The notes: a model not told the origin generated them from the sequence alone. A stretch of DNA of 64,000 bases from Brevibacillus choshinensis (GCF_016811915.1 NZ_CP069127.1:2331001-2395000); one strand, 5' to 3'. Numbered from the stretch's first letter, positions 9,482-18,302 are shown. Program-made: numbers and translations.

Positions 9482-10312
9482 ATGGAACAGTGGCGTTATA
9501 TTGTGACGGAAGCAATGTCTCCCGCAATGAATATGGCAGTGGATGAAGCAATCTTGCAGTTGCACAGCGAAGGCAAGGTACCGCCGACTGTCCGATTTTA
9601 CACGTGGAATCCGGCTACACTGTCGATTGGTTATTTTCAAAAGGCGATCAAGGAAATCAATATGGATGCGCTCAGGGAAACTGGACTAGGCTTTGTTCGC
9701 AGGGCTACAGGCGGGCGTGCCGTCCTCCATGACAAGGAGCTCACCTATAGCGTGATCGTTTCCGAAGAACATCCCAAAATGCCTTCCAGCGTGACGGAAG
9801 CATACAAGATTATCAGTTTAGGTCTCTTGCACGGCTTTCAAAACCTCGGGCTGAAGGCAGAAATGGTGTCCTTGGCAAGCGAGGAAGAGAAGGAAAAGTA
9901 CAGCTCACCTGGTTCTTCGGCTTGCTTTGATTCGCCTTCCTGGTACGAACTGGTGGTAGAAGGCAAAAAGGTGGCGGGCAGCGCGCAAACGAGACAAAAG
10001 GGCGTCATCTTGCAGCACGGCTCCATTCTCTTGGATATGGATGTGGATTTGCTGTTTTCGCTGCTGAACTTCCCGTCTGAGCGTGTCAAGCAACGGATGA
10101 TGGACAGCTTCCGCCAAAAAGCGGTTACGATCAATGAAGTGAGTCCACGCCCAATCAGCTTGCAGGAAGCGATCGATGCTTTTGGACGCGGTTTTGCATC
10201 CGGGCTGGAGGTGGAGCTGGTTCCATCGCAGCTCACGGAGGAAGAACGGGCGTTGGCGGAAGAACTGGCACGCACGCGATACGCGACAGAGGAATGGAAT
10301 TTGCGCCGCTAG
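9482..10312 (+). CDS. lipM: octanoyl-[GcvH]:protein octanoyltransferase LipM
   Basis: A 276-residue member of the lipoate-protein ligase fold. In B. subtilis LipM moves octanoate from acyl carrier protein to GcvH, the first step of lipoate synthesis. [18 protein letters not shown] is the substrate-binding loop, GSAQTRQKG follows the catalytic Lys region, and the nucleophilic Cys is at about residue 148 in SACFDSPSW, close to Cys150 of B. subtilis. The start at 9482 has GAGGAGG upstream; a longer in-frame start at 9374 would overlap murG and is not homologous. Its position next to the glycine-cleavage genes fits GcvH as the acceptor. Confidence 0.93.
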   Translation: MEQWRYIVTEAMSPAMNMAVDEAILQLHSEGKVPPTVRFYTWNPATLSIGYFQKAIKEINMDALRETGLGFVRRATGGRAVLHDKELTYSVIVSEEHPKMPSSVTEAYKIISLGLLHGFQNLGLKAEMVSLASEEEKEKYSSPGSSACFDSPSWYELVVEGKKVAGSAQTRQKGVILQHGSILLDMDVDLLFSLLNFPSERVKQRMMDSFRQKAVTINEVSPRPISLQEAIDAFGRGFASGLEVELVPSQLTEEERALAEELARTRYATEEWNLRR

Positions 10313-10337
10313 CTCCTGGCCAGTCGCAGACAGATAG

Positions 10338-10381
10338 TAAAAAGCTCCCGTTGTCCGATAGTGGCGACAGGGAGCTTTTCC
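10338..10381. terminator. bidirectional terminator between lipM and dat
   Basis: AAAAGCTCCCGTTGTC pairs almost perfectly with CGACAGGGAGCTTTT. A on one side and T on the other make it usable for both convergent genes. Confidence 0.88.
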
Positions 10382-10382
10382 A

Positions 10383-11240
10383 TTACACGAGAACATTTGC
10401 GTTGATATGCTGTTCAAACAGATCTTGCAGCTTGAGTGAGACAGGTCCGACCGTACCTTTGCCGACAGGTTGGCCGTCAACCGAAATCAGAGGCATGATC
10501 TCTGCCGTCGTGCTGGTCAGGAACACTTCATCCGCCTCTTTCAGGAAGTCTGTCGTAAAGGCTTCCTCGTTTACAGCGATGCCATTTTCCCGAGCCAGAT
10601 CGATGACGACCTGACGAGTAATGCCGTGCAGGATCAGGTGATCCGCCGGATGCGTGTAGAGCGCGCCGTTTTTCACTGCGAAAAGGTTGGCAGAGCTGCA
10701 CTCGGTAACAATCCCATTGCGGTGCAGAATCGAGTCTTGCGCACCTGCATCCTTCGCGTATTGCTTCACCAATACAGCTCCCAGGAGGTTGAGTGTTTTG
10801 ATGTCGCAGCGCAGCCAGCGAATGTCCTCGACCAATTGGGCGGTTTGGCCTTTTTTCATATCTGCCACTGGACGCGCTTTTGTACGTACAAAAGCCATGA
10901 TGACCGGCTCGATGCTGCCTGCTGCCGGGATATCGTGAACGCGAGGAGAAACACCGCGAGATACTTGAAGATACAGAGTAGCGTCGTCGTTTTCCGTGAT
11001 GTTGTTTTTCTCCATCAATTGGTGGGCGAGGCTGCTCAGCTCTTCGGCGCTCCAAGGCAGCTCCATTTTGATTTCACGGGCGCTTCTGAACAAGCGGGTG
11101 AGGTGGGCATCCCATTGATACATTTTACCTTTGTAGATGCGCACGACCTCGTAAATGCCGTCGCCAAAATTGTAACCGCGATCTTCAGGGTGTACAGCAA
11201 CTTCCCCTTCTTCTACCCATTTTCCTCCAACATACAGCAT
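10383..11240 (-). CDS. dat: D-amino acid aminotransferase
   Basis: A 285-residue fold-type IV PLP aminotransferase. It interconverts D-alanine + 2-oxoglutarate and pyruvate + D-glutamate, supplying D-amino acids for peptidoglycan. The N-terminus has EDRGYNFGDGIYEV, with Tyr30; the PLP Lys is Lys148 in DIKTLNLL, and Glu180 lies in VTECSSANLF. SRGVSPRVHDIP matches the D-amino-acid subgroup rather than branched-chain IlvE enzymes. The ATG at 11240 has GAAGGAGG 7 nt upstream, so the upstream ATG at 11267 is rejected. It is a single gene, convergent with lipM. Confidence 0.93.
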   Translation of the reverse strand: MLYVGGKWVEEGEVAVHPEDRGYNFGDGIYEVVRIYKGKMYQWDAHLTRLFRSAREIKMELPWSAEELSSLAHQLMEKNNITENDDATLYLQVSRGVSPRVHDIPAAGSIEPVIMAFVRTKARPVADMKKGQTAQLVEDIRWLRCDIKTLNLLGAVLVKQYAKDAGAQDSILHRNGIVTECSSANLFAVKNGALYTHPADHLILHGITRQVVIDLARENGIAVNEEAFTTDFLKEADEVFLTSTTAEIMPLISVDGQPVGKGTVGPVSLKLQDLFEQHINANVLV

Positions 11241-11669
11241 GGTGAGTCCTCCTTCATTGATTTCCAAGAATGATAATGACAGGTATCGATTGCTAGAACA
11301 ATCTGCAATTGCCCTATTTTCCTACCAATATCTGAAATATCCGCCAGTTCCAACGGTTTCTGAATCAACCTTAGCAAATCGCCAGAACAGGGTCAATTTG
11401 AAAGTAGAGAAAAGGCTATCAATTATTTCACAGATCAAGCGGCTTTCTATAAAGAAATCGAATCCTGAAAGAGAGTTGCTCAAAAACCAAGACGAATCGA
11501 CGGAAAACCCGTTTCGACAGGGGACAAAAGGAGTATTGGGCAGAAGGGCAACAAAAGGTGTCGTCCATTGGCGCGGGGTGAAGGTATTTGACTAACTATT
11601 CTGACTAGACGCTTTTTGCGCCAGGGGCCCATAATAAGAAAGCAAAGAGGACGTAAGGAGGGACCTGCC
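11241..11669. other. 429-bp intergenic region between dat and the M28-like gene
   Basis: Divergent promoter region. I see no supported gene: a 118-codon frame on the plus strand (11239-11595) has no ribosome site and no recognisable sequence. TTCGACA at 11513-11519 is the reverse complement of a Spo0A box (TGTCGAA). A TTGACT at 11588 lacks a matching -10. The last 15 bases hold the strong AGGAGG of the next gene. Confidence 0.6.
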
Positions 11670-13019
11670 ATGCGATTGTTACGTCAATTTGCGCTGCCTG
11701 CCCTGCTGGCATGTGGAATAGCGATCTTGCCACAACCCTTCTTTGCGCAGGCAAACGCCCAGGTATTCCAGGAATGGATCGATGAAGATACCTTGTTTCA
11801 GCATGTAGAAAAGCTGGCCCGCACGCCGCGTCCACCTGCCACGGAAACGGAGTTTGCAGCTGTAGTCTACGTGGAGAACCAGCTTCGCTCATATGGTTTC
11901 CAGACGTCCCTGCAGCCCTTTAGCTATTACACATACCGTCCGCCATCTACACTGAGCTTGTCCGTTGAAGGCTGGAAGGGGCCCGCGTGGAATGCAAGAG
12001 GATTTACCTATGGTCCGAACGGTGTAGGGTCAGGAGAGATCGTAGAGTGTGGACTCGGGACCGCGCAAGATTTTCAAGACGGGAATGCCCGAGGAAAGAT
12101 CGCGCTGGTCAAGAGAGGGAAAACGACCTTTGCGGAAAAAGTAAGGCAAGCCGCTGCTGCTGGCGCCGTCGCAGTCATCCTGTGGAATGACCGTGACGAT
12201 AGCCCAAAGGCTACCCTGGGAGAGCCGCTGGATATGTCTGTACCGGTAATTTCACTATCCCATGCGCAAGGCAGTAAGCTCTATGATCAAGTCAAAAAGG
12301 GATCTGTCAAGGCGACAGTCAAAGTCGATGGGGGATTGACTGCCAGGCAGACCTCGTACAATCTGATTGCGACGAAAAAACCGGAAAAGTCGAGTACAGG
12401 CCAGGTCGTTCTGGTAACGGCTCATCATGATTCAGCACCGAGGTCATCAGGTGCCAACAACGGAGCGTCAGGTGTAGCCGTGATGCTGGAGGTCGCACGT
12501 ATGCTGGCAGACAAGGCGAATGATACCGAGCTCAGGCTTGTTAGCTTTGGAGCCACGTCGAACGGGGAAAAGGGTCCGGCTGCATTCGCAGAAAGCCTCA
12601 CGGACGCGGACAAGAAAAGCGTGATTGCCGCCTTTTGCTTGGATGCAGTAGGGAGTCTGGATGCGGGCACCCTCACTGTCACGACAGAATCAGGGGCCAA
12701 AACGTTGCCAGCGCAGCTCGCAGAGGCTGGCGGTGCGGTCTTTTCAACCGTATGGAATGACCGCGCGGATGCAACCGCTGATCACAGTGCCCTGGCGGCT
12801 GCTGGGATTCCCGCTGCACTCCTCACGAGGGCACCTGCCGATACGTGGCGGGACCAGCCGGAAGATACGATCGAAAAAATCGGGAAGGACCGATTAGTTG
12901 AGACGGCTCACGTCGTGTATACAGCCGTTTCCCAAATTACGGATCCAACGACGCCGGCCTACCCGCTCGATCGAGGAATCAAGGCTGGATCCAAGCAGCC
13001 GGAAGAAGTTGATCAATAG
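11670..13019 (+). CDS. secreted M28-family peptidase-like protein with PA domain, active-site residues replaced
   Basis: A 449-residue exported protein: signal peptide over residues 1-31 (cleavage near AQANA), a PA domain around 115-220, and an M28 (aminopeptidase Y/YwaD-type) domain from about 240. In active M28 enzymes two zincs are held by His, a bridging Asp, Glu, Asp and His, with a second Glu as base. Here His252 (AHHDS), Asp325 (CLDAVGS) and His372 (ADHSAL) remain, but the bridging Asp is Asn264 (GANNGASG) and the Glu-Glu pair is Thr296-Ser297 (FGATSNGEKG). It is therefore probably not a normal aminopeptidase. The reading frame is intact, with an AGGAGG site before the ATG. A single-gene unit with a terminator after it. 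Confidence 0.85.
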   Translation: MRLLRQFALPALLACGIAILPQPFFAQANAQVFQEWIDEDTLFQHVEKLARTPRPPATETEFAAVVYVENQLRSYGFQTSLQPFSYYTYRPPSTLSLSVEGWKGPAWNARGFTYGPNGVGSGEIVECGLGTAQDFQDGNARGKIALVKRGKTTFAEKVRQAAAAGAVAVILWNDRDDSPKATLGEPLDMSVPVISLSHAQGSKLYDQVKKGSVKATVKVDGGLTARQTSYNLIATKKPEKSSTGQVVLVTAHHDSAPRSSGANNGASGVAVMLEVARMLADKANDTELRLVSFGATSNGEKGPAAFAESLTDADKKSVIAAFCLDAVGSLDAGTLTVTTESGAKTLPAQLAEAGGAVFSTVWNDRADATADHSALAAAGIPAALLTRAPADTWRDQPEDTIEKIGKDRLVETAHVVYTAVSQITDPTTPAYPLDRGIKAGSKQPEEVDQ

Positions 13020-13025
13020 AGAGGG

Positions 13026-13054
13026 GAGCGTACCTGACGAGGTGCGCTTTTTCG
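13026..13054 (+). terminator. terminator of the M28-like gene
   Basis: GCGTACCT pairs with AGGTGCGC around a GACG loop, followed by TTTTTCGTTTT. Confidence 0.82.
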
Positions 13055-13086
13055 TTTTCCGATGGAAAGGGCGCAATGTCGGATGA

Positions 13087-13093
13087 TGTCGAA
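13087..13093 (+). promoter_or_regulatory. candidate Spo0A box upstream of the sensor kinase
   Basis: A perfect TGTCGAA, in the context GATGTCGAATAA, lies 180 bp before the kinase start. It matches the core 0A box. No clear -10/-35 pair is placed nearby, so whether it would activate or repress is unknown. Confidence 0.45.
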
Positions 13094-13272
13094 TAACTAG
13101 GAATGGAAACCATATCGGAAAAGTCGTATAATTTTTAAGAATCCTAAAAAAAATTTATCCTGTCTCTTTTCTTACCGCCTTGAATGATTGAAAATTAGCA
13201 ATTTACGATCCGTCCATGCAAGTCTTCACCAACATAACGAAGTGCGAACACCAAAGATTTGTGGAGGTTGTA

Positions 13273-14832
13273 ATGAATCTCATCGGTTATCAAGATCAAT
13301 CCATCCTCACGCTATTTTGGACAGGCTGGATCCCTTTCGTGCTGGCAATCATCTGGTGGATGTGTGGGAAACGTCTTGCCTCCCTTCAAAAAAAACGACT
13401 AACGAGTGAATTGGAAGAGACAAAAGCCCTCTTGGAGTCGTTGCTTCAGCAGTCCTCTGATGCAGTAACCGTCACGGATACGCAAGGAAACGTTGAATTG
13501 ATCAACGATGCAGCGGTTAAGCTGTTTGGCTATTCAAAGGACAAGGTAATTGGTCGATTTCCGCCGTACATATCGGAAGAAGAGTATGAAAACTTTCAAC
13601 ATGCCTTTGCCCAAGTGCTTGCTGGAAAGTCCATCACAGGATACGAAACAAAACGGATCCATCAAGATGGATCGACCATTCCAGTCTCCGTGTCATGGAC
13701 TCCCATCCGAAAGCGGGACGGTCAGGTTGTGCGCATCATTGGCTGCTCACGGGATATGACGGAGCGCAAACAGATCGAGCAGGAGCTCGAGGCGAGTGAG
13801 GCCAATTATCGACTGATTACGGAAAATATGAGTGACATGATCTTCGTCTATAAAAAGAATGGACCTGTCGTATACGCTTCCTCCTCCCATACCAAGCTGC
13901 TGGGTTACCCGATTCACGAGCTTCAGAATATGGACTTGCTGGAGCAGGCGATTTTGGTTCATCCGGATGATCTGGAGCTGGTCACGAATCTTTTCTCGAG
14001 AGAGTGGACGGACGAAAATGAAACGACAGTGGTCTATCGCCTGCGCCATCGTGATGGCCATTGGGTCAGTGTAGAATCCAGATTCAAACCCATCCGGGAT
14101 GAAGCGGGCTGCGTCGACAGCATCATGATCGTCTCACGCGACGTTTCGGAGATCGTGGAGACCAAAGAACTACTCAGACAGTCAGATAAGCTCTCTGCAG
14201 TCGGCCAGCTCGCTGCGGGCATCGCCCATGAGATCCGCAACCCGCTTACATCCTTGCGCGGCTTTGTTCAGCTGCTTCAATCTTCGATGGCAGACCAACG
14301 TTATTGCGAAATCATGCTCTCCGAATTGGATCGCATCAATTTTATCGTCACGGAGCTGCTGGTGCTGGCCAAACCGCAGAGGATGAGGTTCCAGGAAAAA
14401 AATCCTGTGCAGATTATCCACAACGTGCTTTCTTTGCTTGAGAGCCAAGCGAATATGAACAATGTTATCTTCCATGTGAATATGGATTCGCAGCTTCCGA
14501 TGATCTCTTGTGATGAGAATCAATTGAAGCAGGTCTTCATTAATATTTGCAAAAACGCCATTGAAGCGATGCCGAATGGAGGAGAAGTCTTCGTGGAAGG
14601 CAGGGAGAACCATGACTCCCGCATTCAGATCAGCATCCGCGATACCGGCTGCGGGATCGAGCCTAGCCGCATGCCTCGATTGGGTGAGCCCTTTTACACG
14701 ACCAAGGAATACGGAACAGGCCTTGGGCTTATGGTCAGCTATCGGATTCTGGAGGATCATGGCGGCAGCTTCTCCATCGAAAGTGAACGGGACAAAGGCA
14801 CTACCGTACATATCACATTGCCAGTTCAATAA
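13273..14832 (+). CDS. membrane PAS-PAS sensor histidine kinase, candidate sporulation kinase
   Basis: A 519-residue kinase with one membrane segment near residues 12-33, PAS 1 (about 50-165), PAS 2 (about 175-295), a HisKA domain with phospho-acceptor His319 in AAGIAHEIRNPLTSLRGF, and an HATPase_c domain with the N box (NICKNAIEAMPNGGE), DTGCGIE and TGLGL. There is no receiver domain and no partner response regulator, which is the pattern of orphan Bacillus sporulation kinases (KinA-E) that phosphorylate Spo0F. The ATG at 13273 has GTGGAGG upstream; an ATG at 13216 does not. A 0A box lies upstream. The signal sensed is unknown; phosphorelay assignment is inference. Confidence 0.85.
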   Translation: MNLIGYQDQSILTLFWTGWIPFVLAIIWWMCGKRLASLQKKRLTSELEETKALLESLLQQSSDAVTVTDTQGNVELINDAAVKLFGYSKDKVIGRFPPYISEEEYENFQHAFAQVLAGKSITGYETKRIHQDGSTIPVSVSWTPIRKRDGQVVRIIGCSRDMTERKQIEQELEASEANYRLITENMSDMIFVYKKNGPVVYASSSHTKLLGYPIHELQNMDLLEQAILVHPDDLELVTNLFSREWTDENETTVVYRLRHRDGHWVSVESRFKPIRDEAGCVDSIMIVSRDVSEIVETKELLRQSDKLSAVGQLAAGIAHEIRNPLTSLRGFVQLLQSSMADQRYCEIMLSELDRINFIVTELLVLAKPQRMRFQEKNPVQIIHNVLSLLESQANMNNVIFHVNMDSQLPMISCDENQLKQVFINICKNAIEAMPNGGEVFVEGRENHDSRIQISIRDTGCGIEPSRMPRLGEPFYTTKEYGTGLGLMVSYRILEDHGGSFSIESERDKGTTVHITLPVQ

Positions 14833-14873
14833 ACAAAGGAAATCCCCTGGGCATCACGTCCAGGGAATGATGT

Positions 14874-15887
14874 TCAGGGGAGCTGACGTTTCCAGACAAA
14901 GCGAACCAACAGGGAGAGCCCGCAATATGTCGCGCCGCTGGCAATGATGGGAACACTCCAGGACAGCGCAAATGGAAGGAGAGCAAACGAGGCGATTACA
15001 ACCAGCATGACCAGAATGAGAGGCAGCAGGTGTAAATCGTGTTTCTCTACAATCGGCATGGCGAGCGCGTACATCGTTGCGGCCATCATGATGCCTGACT
15101 GCACGAGGGAGAGAATTGCGACAACCCACTCTCCGAACGGGAAAAGCTGCTGCAGGATGATCTGGATAGGGGAATCCGAAGCGTGAATATCATGCCAGTA
15201 CGCAAGCAGGATTGCTTGCCCGATCATCAGTACGAGAAAGAAAATCAGGGAGCCTGCTCCGATACCCATGCGTAACGATCCAATGCTGGTAAGATTGCGT
15301 ACCAGAGGAATGGTTAGCGCGAGGGTCAGCAAAAAGTGCAGGCCTATATACAGCAGCGCATGGATGACCCAATTCACATTCATTTGATACCCTAGATTGG
15401 GAATCGGGACATGCTGCTGTTCCAAAAAAATGAGACCGAAAAGCAAAAAGCCAATTCCTAATGAAATCGCAGCGCCAAAGAGAATCCAGTCCCAGCCCTT
15501 TTTCATCCATACACTGGCGACGATGAGTGGAAGCAGGACGAAGAGCAGGGAAACAGAACCATCTGCCATCTGCGCGGCGTGTTGGCCGATTGTGACACCT
15601 GAGTAGGCCAAAATAAAAAAATGGGAGAGCACCGATAGGCTGGGACCAAATGCTTCGCCAAACCAGTACAAGAATAACTCGTGCAAGGAGCGGATCCCGA
15701 CACGGTGACAAACGCTCAGCACGGAAAAACCAAACCAGCCAAGAGCGATAGCGGCGAGCACGGCTCCGATCGTCCCCCACGAACCGAAGTAGGCGAAAAA
15801 GCGCAGCCACTCATAGCCACCGAGGTAGGTACCGCCAAGTGCAGCCCCTGCGAAAAGAACGGCGATCTGCCAAGCGCTTTTGTCCAT
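14874..15887 (-). CDS. YkvI-like polytopic membrane protein
   Basis: A 337-residue, very hydrophobic protein with about ten predicted membrane helices and no signal peptide. The N-terminal stretch AVLFAGAALGGTYLGGYE has the small-residue-rich first helix typical of sodium-symporter/LeuT-fold relatives. It resembles Bacillus YkvI, an uncharacterised putative transporter. The preferred start (ATG at 15887) has AAGGA 8 nt upstream; two further in-frame ATGs are at 15893 and 15896. It is convergent with the kinase, with a weak hairpin at 14841-14869 in between. Substrate unknown. Confidence 0.75.
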   Translation of the reverse strand: MDKSAWQIAVLFAGAALGGTYLGGYEWLRFFAYFGSWGTIGAVLAAIALGWFGFSVLSVCHRVGIRSLHELFLYWFGEAFGPSLSVLSHFFILAYSGVTIGQHAAQMADGSVSLLFVLLPLIVASVWMKKGWDWILFGAAISLGIGFLLFGLIFLEQQHVPIPNLGYQMNVNWVIHALLYIGLHFLLTLALTIPLVRNLTSIGSLRMGIGAGSLIFFLVLMIGQAILLAYWHDIHASDSPIQIILQQLFPFGEWVVAILSLVQSGIMMAATMYALAMPIVEKHDLHLLPLILVMLVVIASFALLPFALSWSVPIIASGATYCGLSLLVRFVWKRQLP

Positions 15888-15963
15888 AGGCATCATCCTT
15901 ATTTCCAACTTGGTACAAGTGTATGAGCATAGAGGGCTTGTTCAGAACTACGGACCATTAAAT

Positions 15964-16003
15964 AAACTTAGATGTTTACTAAGTTTATAAATTTGGTTAT
16001 AAT
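15964..16003 (+). promoter_or_regulatory. promoter with a perfect inverted repeat before the FMN reductase gene
   Basis: TTTACT (15975-15980), 17 bp, then TATAAT (15998-16003) makes a sigma-A promoter. A perfect 8-bp inverted repeat AAACTTAG-N7-CTAAGTTT (15964-15986) overlaps the -35 hexamer, as expected for a repressor operator. Confidence 0.65.
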
Positions 16004-16045
16004 GGGAATAACAACTAGTAAGCAATGACGAAGAGGTGGCGTAGG

Positions 16046-16609
16046 ATGAAAATCGTAGGAATATCTGGAAGCATGAATACCAACTCAACCACAAAACAGG
16101 CAGTGAGCATCGTCCTGGATGCGGCAAAATCTGCTGGAGCGAGCGTAGAACTAATCCACCTCGCCGATTGGAAATTGCCTCTCTATGATGACAGGGAGGA
16201 TCCGTCCACCTATCCGGAAATCGTACATCGTTTCATTCAGACGGTCTCTGAGGCAGATGGCTTGGTCATCGGTTCCCCCGAATACCACGGCACTCTCACC
16301 GGTGCCTTGAAAAATAGTCTGGATTTCTTGGAAGGACGGTACTTGCGTGATAAGCAGGTAGCCATTCTGGGGGTTGCAGGCGGAAGCATGGGAGCGACGA
16401 ATACGGTCAACACATTGCAGCTGATCCTGCGCAATTTGCACGCTTGGCCGCTGCCGGCTAGTCCGAGTATCCCGAGTGCCTACAATGCTTTCACACCGGA
16501 GGGCACATTAAAGGATGAACGTTTGCAAGCAAGGTTGGAATTGCTCGGCAAACAGCTCGTGCAGTTTGTCCATTCGATGAACCCGCAAGCGGAAAAACAG
16601 GTCCATTAG
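16046..16609 (+). CDS. NADPH-dependent FMN reductase family protein
   Basis: A 187-residue flavodoxin-fold reductase. The N-terminal ISGSMNTNSTTKQ loop binds the FMN phosphate, and IGSPEYHGTLTGALKNSLDFL is the family signature around residues 78-98, as in B. subtilis YhdA and azoreductases. It would use NAD(P)H to reduce flavin, quinones or azo compounds; the physiological substrate is unknown. The ATG at 16046 has AGAGGTGG upstream, so an ATG 21 nt earlier is rejected. It appears monocistronic, with a sigma-A promoter and a dyad over the -35 that suggests control by a repressor encoded elsewhere. Confidence 0.85.
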   Translation: MKIVGISGSMNTNSTTKQAVSIVLDAAKSAGASVELIHLADWKLPLYDDREDPSTYPEIVHRFIQTVSEADGLVIGSPEYHGTLTGALKNSLDFLEGRYLRDKQVAILGVAGGSMGATNTVNTLQLILRNLHAWPLPASPSIPSAYNAFTPEGTLKDERLQARLELLGKQLVQFVHSMNPQAEKQVH

Positions 16610-16722
16610 TTCAGGTTCTGCTTGCAAATCGTTTTCATTACACGGTATTATATTTCTACGTGCTTTTTTTGTACTATCACAAAGCAAAAGCATTTTAGGG
16701 GCGATAGTATAAGAAATACTTA

Positions 16723-16762
16723 GGTTTTCGCTATGGATTTTGGCGAAAAGCCAAGTTTTTGA
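16723..16762 (+). other. hairpin in the mntR leader
   Basis: GGTTTTCGC pairs with GCGAAAAGCC (one bulge) around a 10-11 nt loop and is followed by AAGTTTTTG, 40 nt before mntR. It could be the terminator of the FMN reductase transcript, an attenuator or an operator. No classical MntR box was recognised. Confidence 0.4.
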
Positions 16763-16801
16763 AGGACGTCAGAAATACGGTTTGGGAAATGAGGGGTTCA
16801 C

Positions 16802-17230
16802 ATGCCGACGCCGAGTATGGAAGACTATTTGGAACGCATTTACAGCTTAATTGAAGAAAAGGGCTATGCTCGTGTCTCCGATATTGCTGAAGCGTTGGAA
16901 GTACATCCCTCTTCGGTTACGAAGATGGTACAAAAGCTGGACAAAGACAAGTACCTTGTTTATGAAAAATATCGTGGTCTGGTTTTGACGACAAAAGGGA
17001 AAAAGATTGGCAAACGGCTAGTAGATCGCCATAGCCTGCTGGAAGAATTCATGCGGGTGATTGGTGTGGATGAGGAGCATATTTACCAGGACGTCGAAGG
17101 GATCGAGCACCATTTGAGCTGGGAGTCGATCACTTGCTTAGAATACTTGGTACAATACTTTCAGGCAGATCCTAACCGGATGGAAGAGCTGCGAAAAATC
17201 CGCCTGGAAGATGAACAAAAAGAAGAATAG
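16802..17230 (+). CDS. mntR: manganese-responsive transcriptional regulator MntR
   Basis: A 142-residue DtxR-family repressor nearly identical in pattern to B. subtilis MntR. It binds Mn(II) and shuts off manganese uptake genes. The winged helix covers residues 1-65 ([25 protein letters not shown]). Metal ligands Asp8 and Glu11 are in [10 protein letters not shown], and [10 protein letters not shown] carries the later Glu/His ligands. Length is normal. GAGGGG precedes the ATG and an intrinsic terminator follows within 20 nt. Single-gene unit, in the same neighbourhood (before yqhO) as in B. subtilis. Confidence 0.97.
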   Translation: MPTPSMEDYLERIYSLIEEKGYARVSDIAEALEVHPSSVTKMVQKLDKDKYLVYEKYRGLVLTTKGKKIGKRLVDRHSLLEEFMRVIGVDEEHIYQDVEGIEHHLSWESITCLEYLVQYFQADPNRMEELRKIRLEDEQKEE

Positions 17231-17245
17231 GAAGCAGCAGATAGG

Positions 17246-17274
17246 AGCGCAAGCTGATCAGGCTTGCGTTTTTT
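17246..17274 (+). terminator. mntR terminator
   Basis: CGCAAGC pairs with GCTTGCG around TGATCAG, followed by six T. Confidence 0.9.
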
Positions 17275-17365
17275 ATGCTGCCGCTTTTTCTGGTGTCGTA
17301 AGGGATTAGCTATCGCCCTATATTTGATAAAGAGGCAGAAATTACAGCCAGAGGAGGCGATCAGG

Positions 17366-18295
17366 ATGAAAGCGGACGCAGTCTTTGAGGGTGGCGGAGT
17401 GAAAGGGATCGCTTTTATCGGAGCCTTGCAGGTTATGGAGGATCATGGATATACGTGGGAAAAGGTCGCGGGAACCTCGGCGGGCTCTATCGTCGCAGCC
17501 TTGCTTAGCGCTGGCTATACGAGTAGGGAGCTGAAGCCGATTTTTGAAGAAATGGATTACGTTTGTTTTATGCAGCGAAAGGGGCTGGGGCGTCTGCCCG
17601 TCGTAGGGCCGGTGTTTGAGCTGATGCTGCATGAAGGGATTTTTCGTGCGGACCGCCTCGAGCTGTTCGTGGAGAATCTGCTGCAGAAAAAGGGGATTCG
17701 GACGTTTGGGGATCTGCCGAACGAAAAGCTCCGTATTGTGGCATCTGATATCACGTCAGGAAAAATGCTGGTGCTGCCGGATGACTTGCCGCGTTACGAC
17801 GTCGTTCCCGAGGCCTTTTCTGTTGCAAGAGCCGTGCGCATGTCTTCGTCCATCCCCTTCTTTTTTCAGCCGGCCATCCTGCAAAGTGATAACAAGCCGC
17901 ACTACATCGTAGACGGAGCCCTTCTCAGCAACTATCCGGTATGGCTTTTTGATGTGCCAGGAGCGCCCAAATGGCCGACGATCGGGTTTCGATTGCACGA
18001 CAATAAGGTCATGACAGAGGAGACGTCCATTCACGGTCTCTTTTCATTCACACGAGGTCTTTTGGTAACGATGCTGGATGCCCATGACCGTATGCATGTC
18101 GAAAAAGCCAACGCCGTGAGAACCATATTCATCAACACCCTTGGGATCCGTGCCACGCAGTTTCATATGTCTCCCGAGCTTCGCCAGCGGCTGTTCCAAT
18201 CTGGGGAAGAGTCAGCCAAACGTTTTCTGAATACATGGAATTTTGAGGATTACGTCAAGGTTTTCAGAACCACCTCTCCCAAATATCTCGTTTGA
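17366..18295 (+). CDS. yqhO: patatin-like phospholipase family protein YqhO
   Basis: A 309-residue patatin/RssA-type acyl hydrolase. All catalytic elements are visible: the oxyanion loop FEGGGVKG near the N-terminus, the nucleophile elbow GTSAGS (Ser about residue 43) and the catalytic Asp in VDGALLSNYP. There is no signal peptide, so it is cytoplasmic and probably acts on membrane lipids from inside. The ATG at 17366 is preceded by AGAGGAGG; the longer frame from 17264 overlaps the mntR terminator and is rejected. Orthologous position to B. subtilis yqhO, whose role is unknown. Confidence 0.9.
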   Translation: MKADAVFEGGGVKGIAFIGALQVMEDHGYTWEKVAGTSAGSIVAALLSAGYTSRELKPIFEEMDYVCFMQRKGLGRLPVVGPVFELMLHEGIFRADRLELFVENLLQKKGIRTFGDLPNEKLRIVASDITSGKMLVLPDDLPRYDVVPEAFSVARAVRMSSSIPFFFQPAILQSDNKPHYIVDGALLSNYPVWLFDVPGAPKWPTIGFRLHDNKVMTEETSIHGLFSFTRGLLVTMLDAHDRMHVEKANAVRTIFINTLGIRATQFHMSPELRQRLFQSGEESAKRFLNTWNFEDYVKVFRTTSPKYLV

Positions 18296-18302
18296 TGGTA
18301 CA

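Noticed and set aside
11239..11595. 118-codon plus-strand frame in the dat upstream region
   Set aside because: No ribosome site, unusual composition, no similarity recognised, and it overlaps the dat start on the other strand.
14841..14869. TCCCCTGG/TCCAGGGA hairpin between the kinase and the YkvI-like gene
   Set aside because: No T tract on either strand, so not listed as a terminator.
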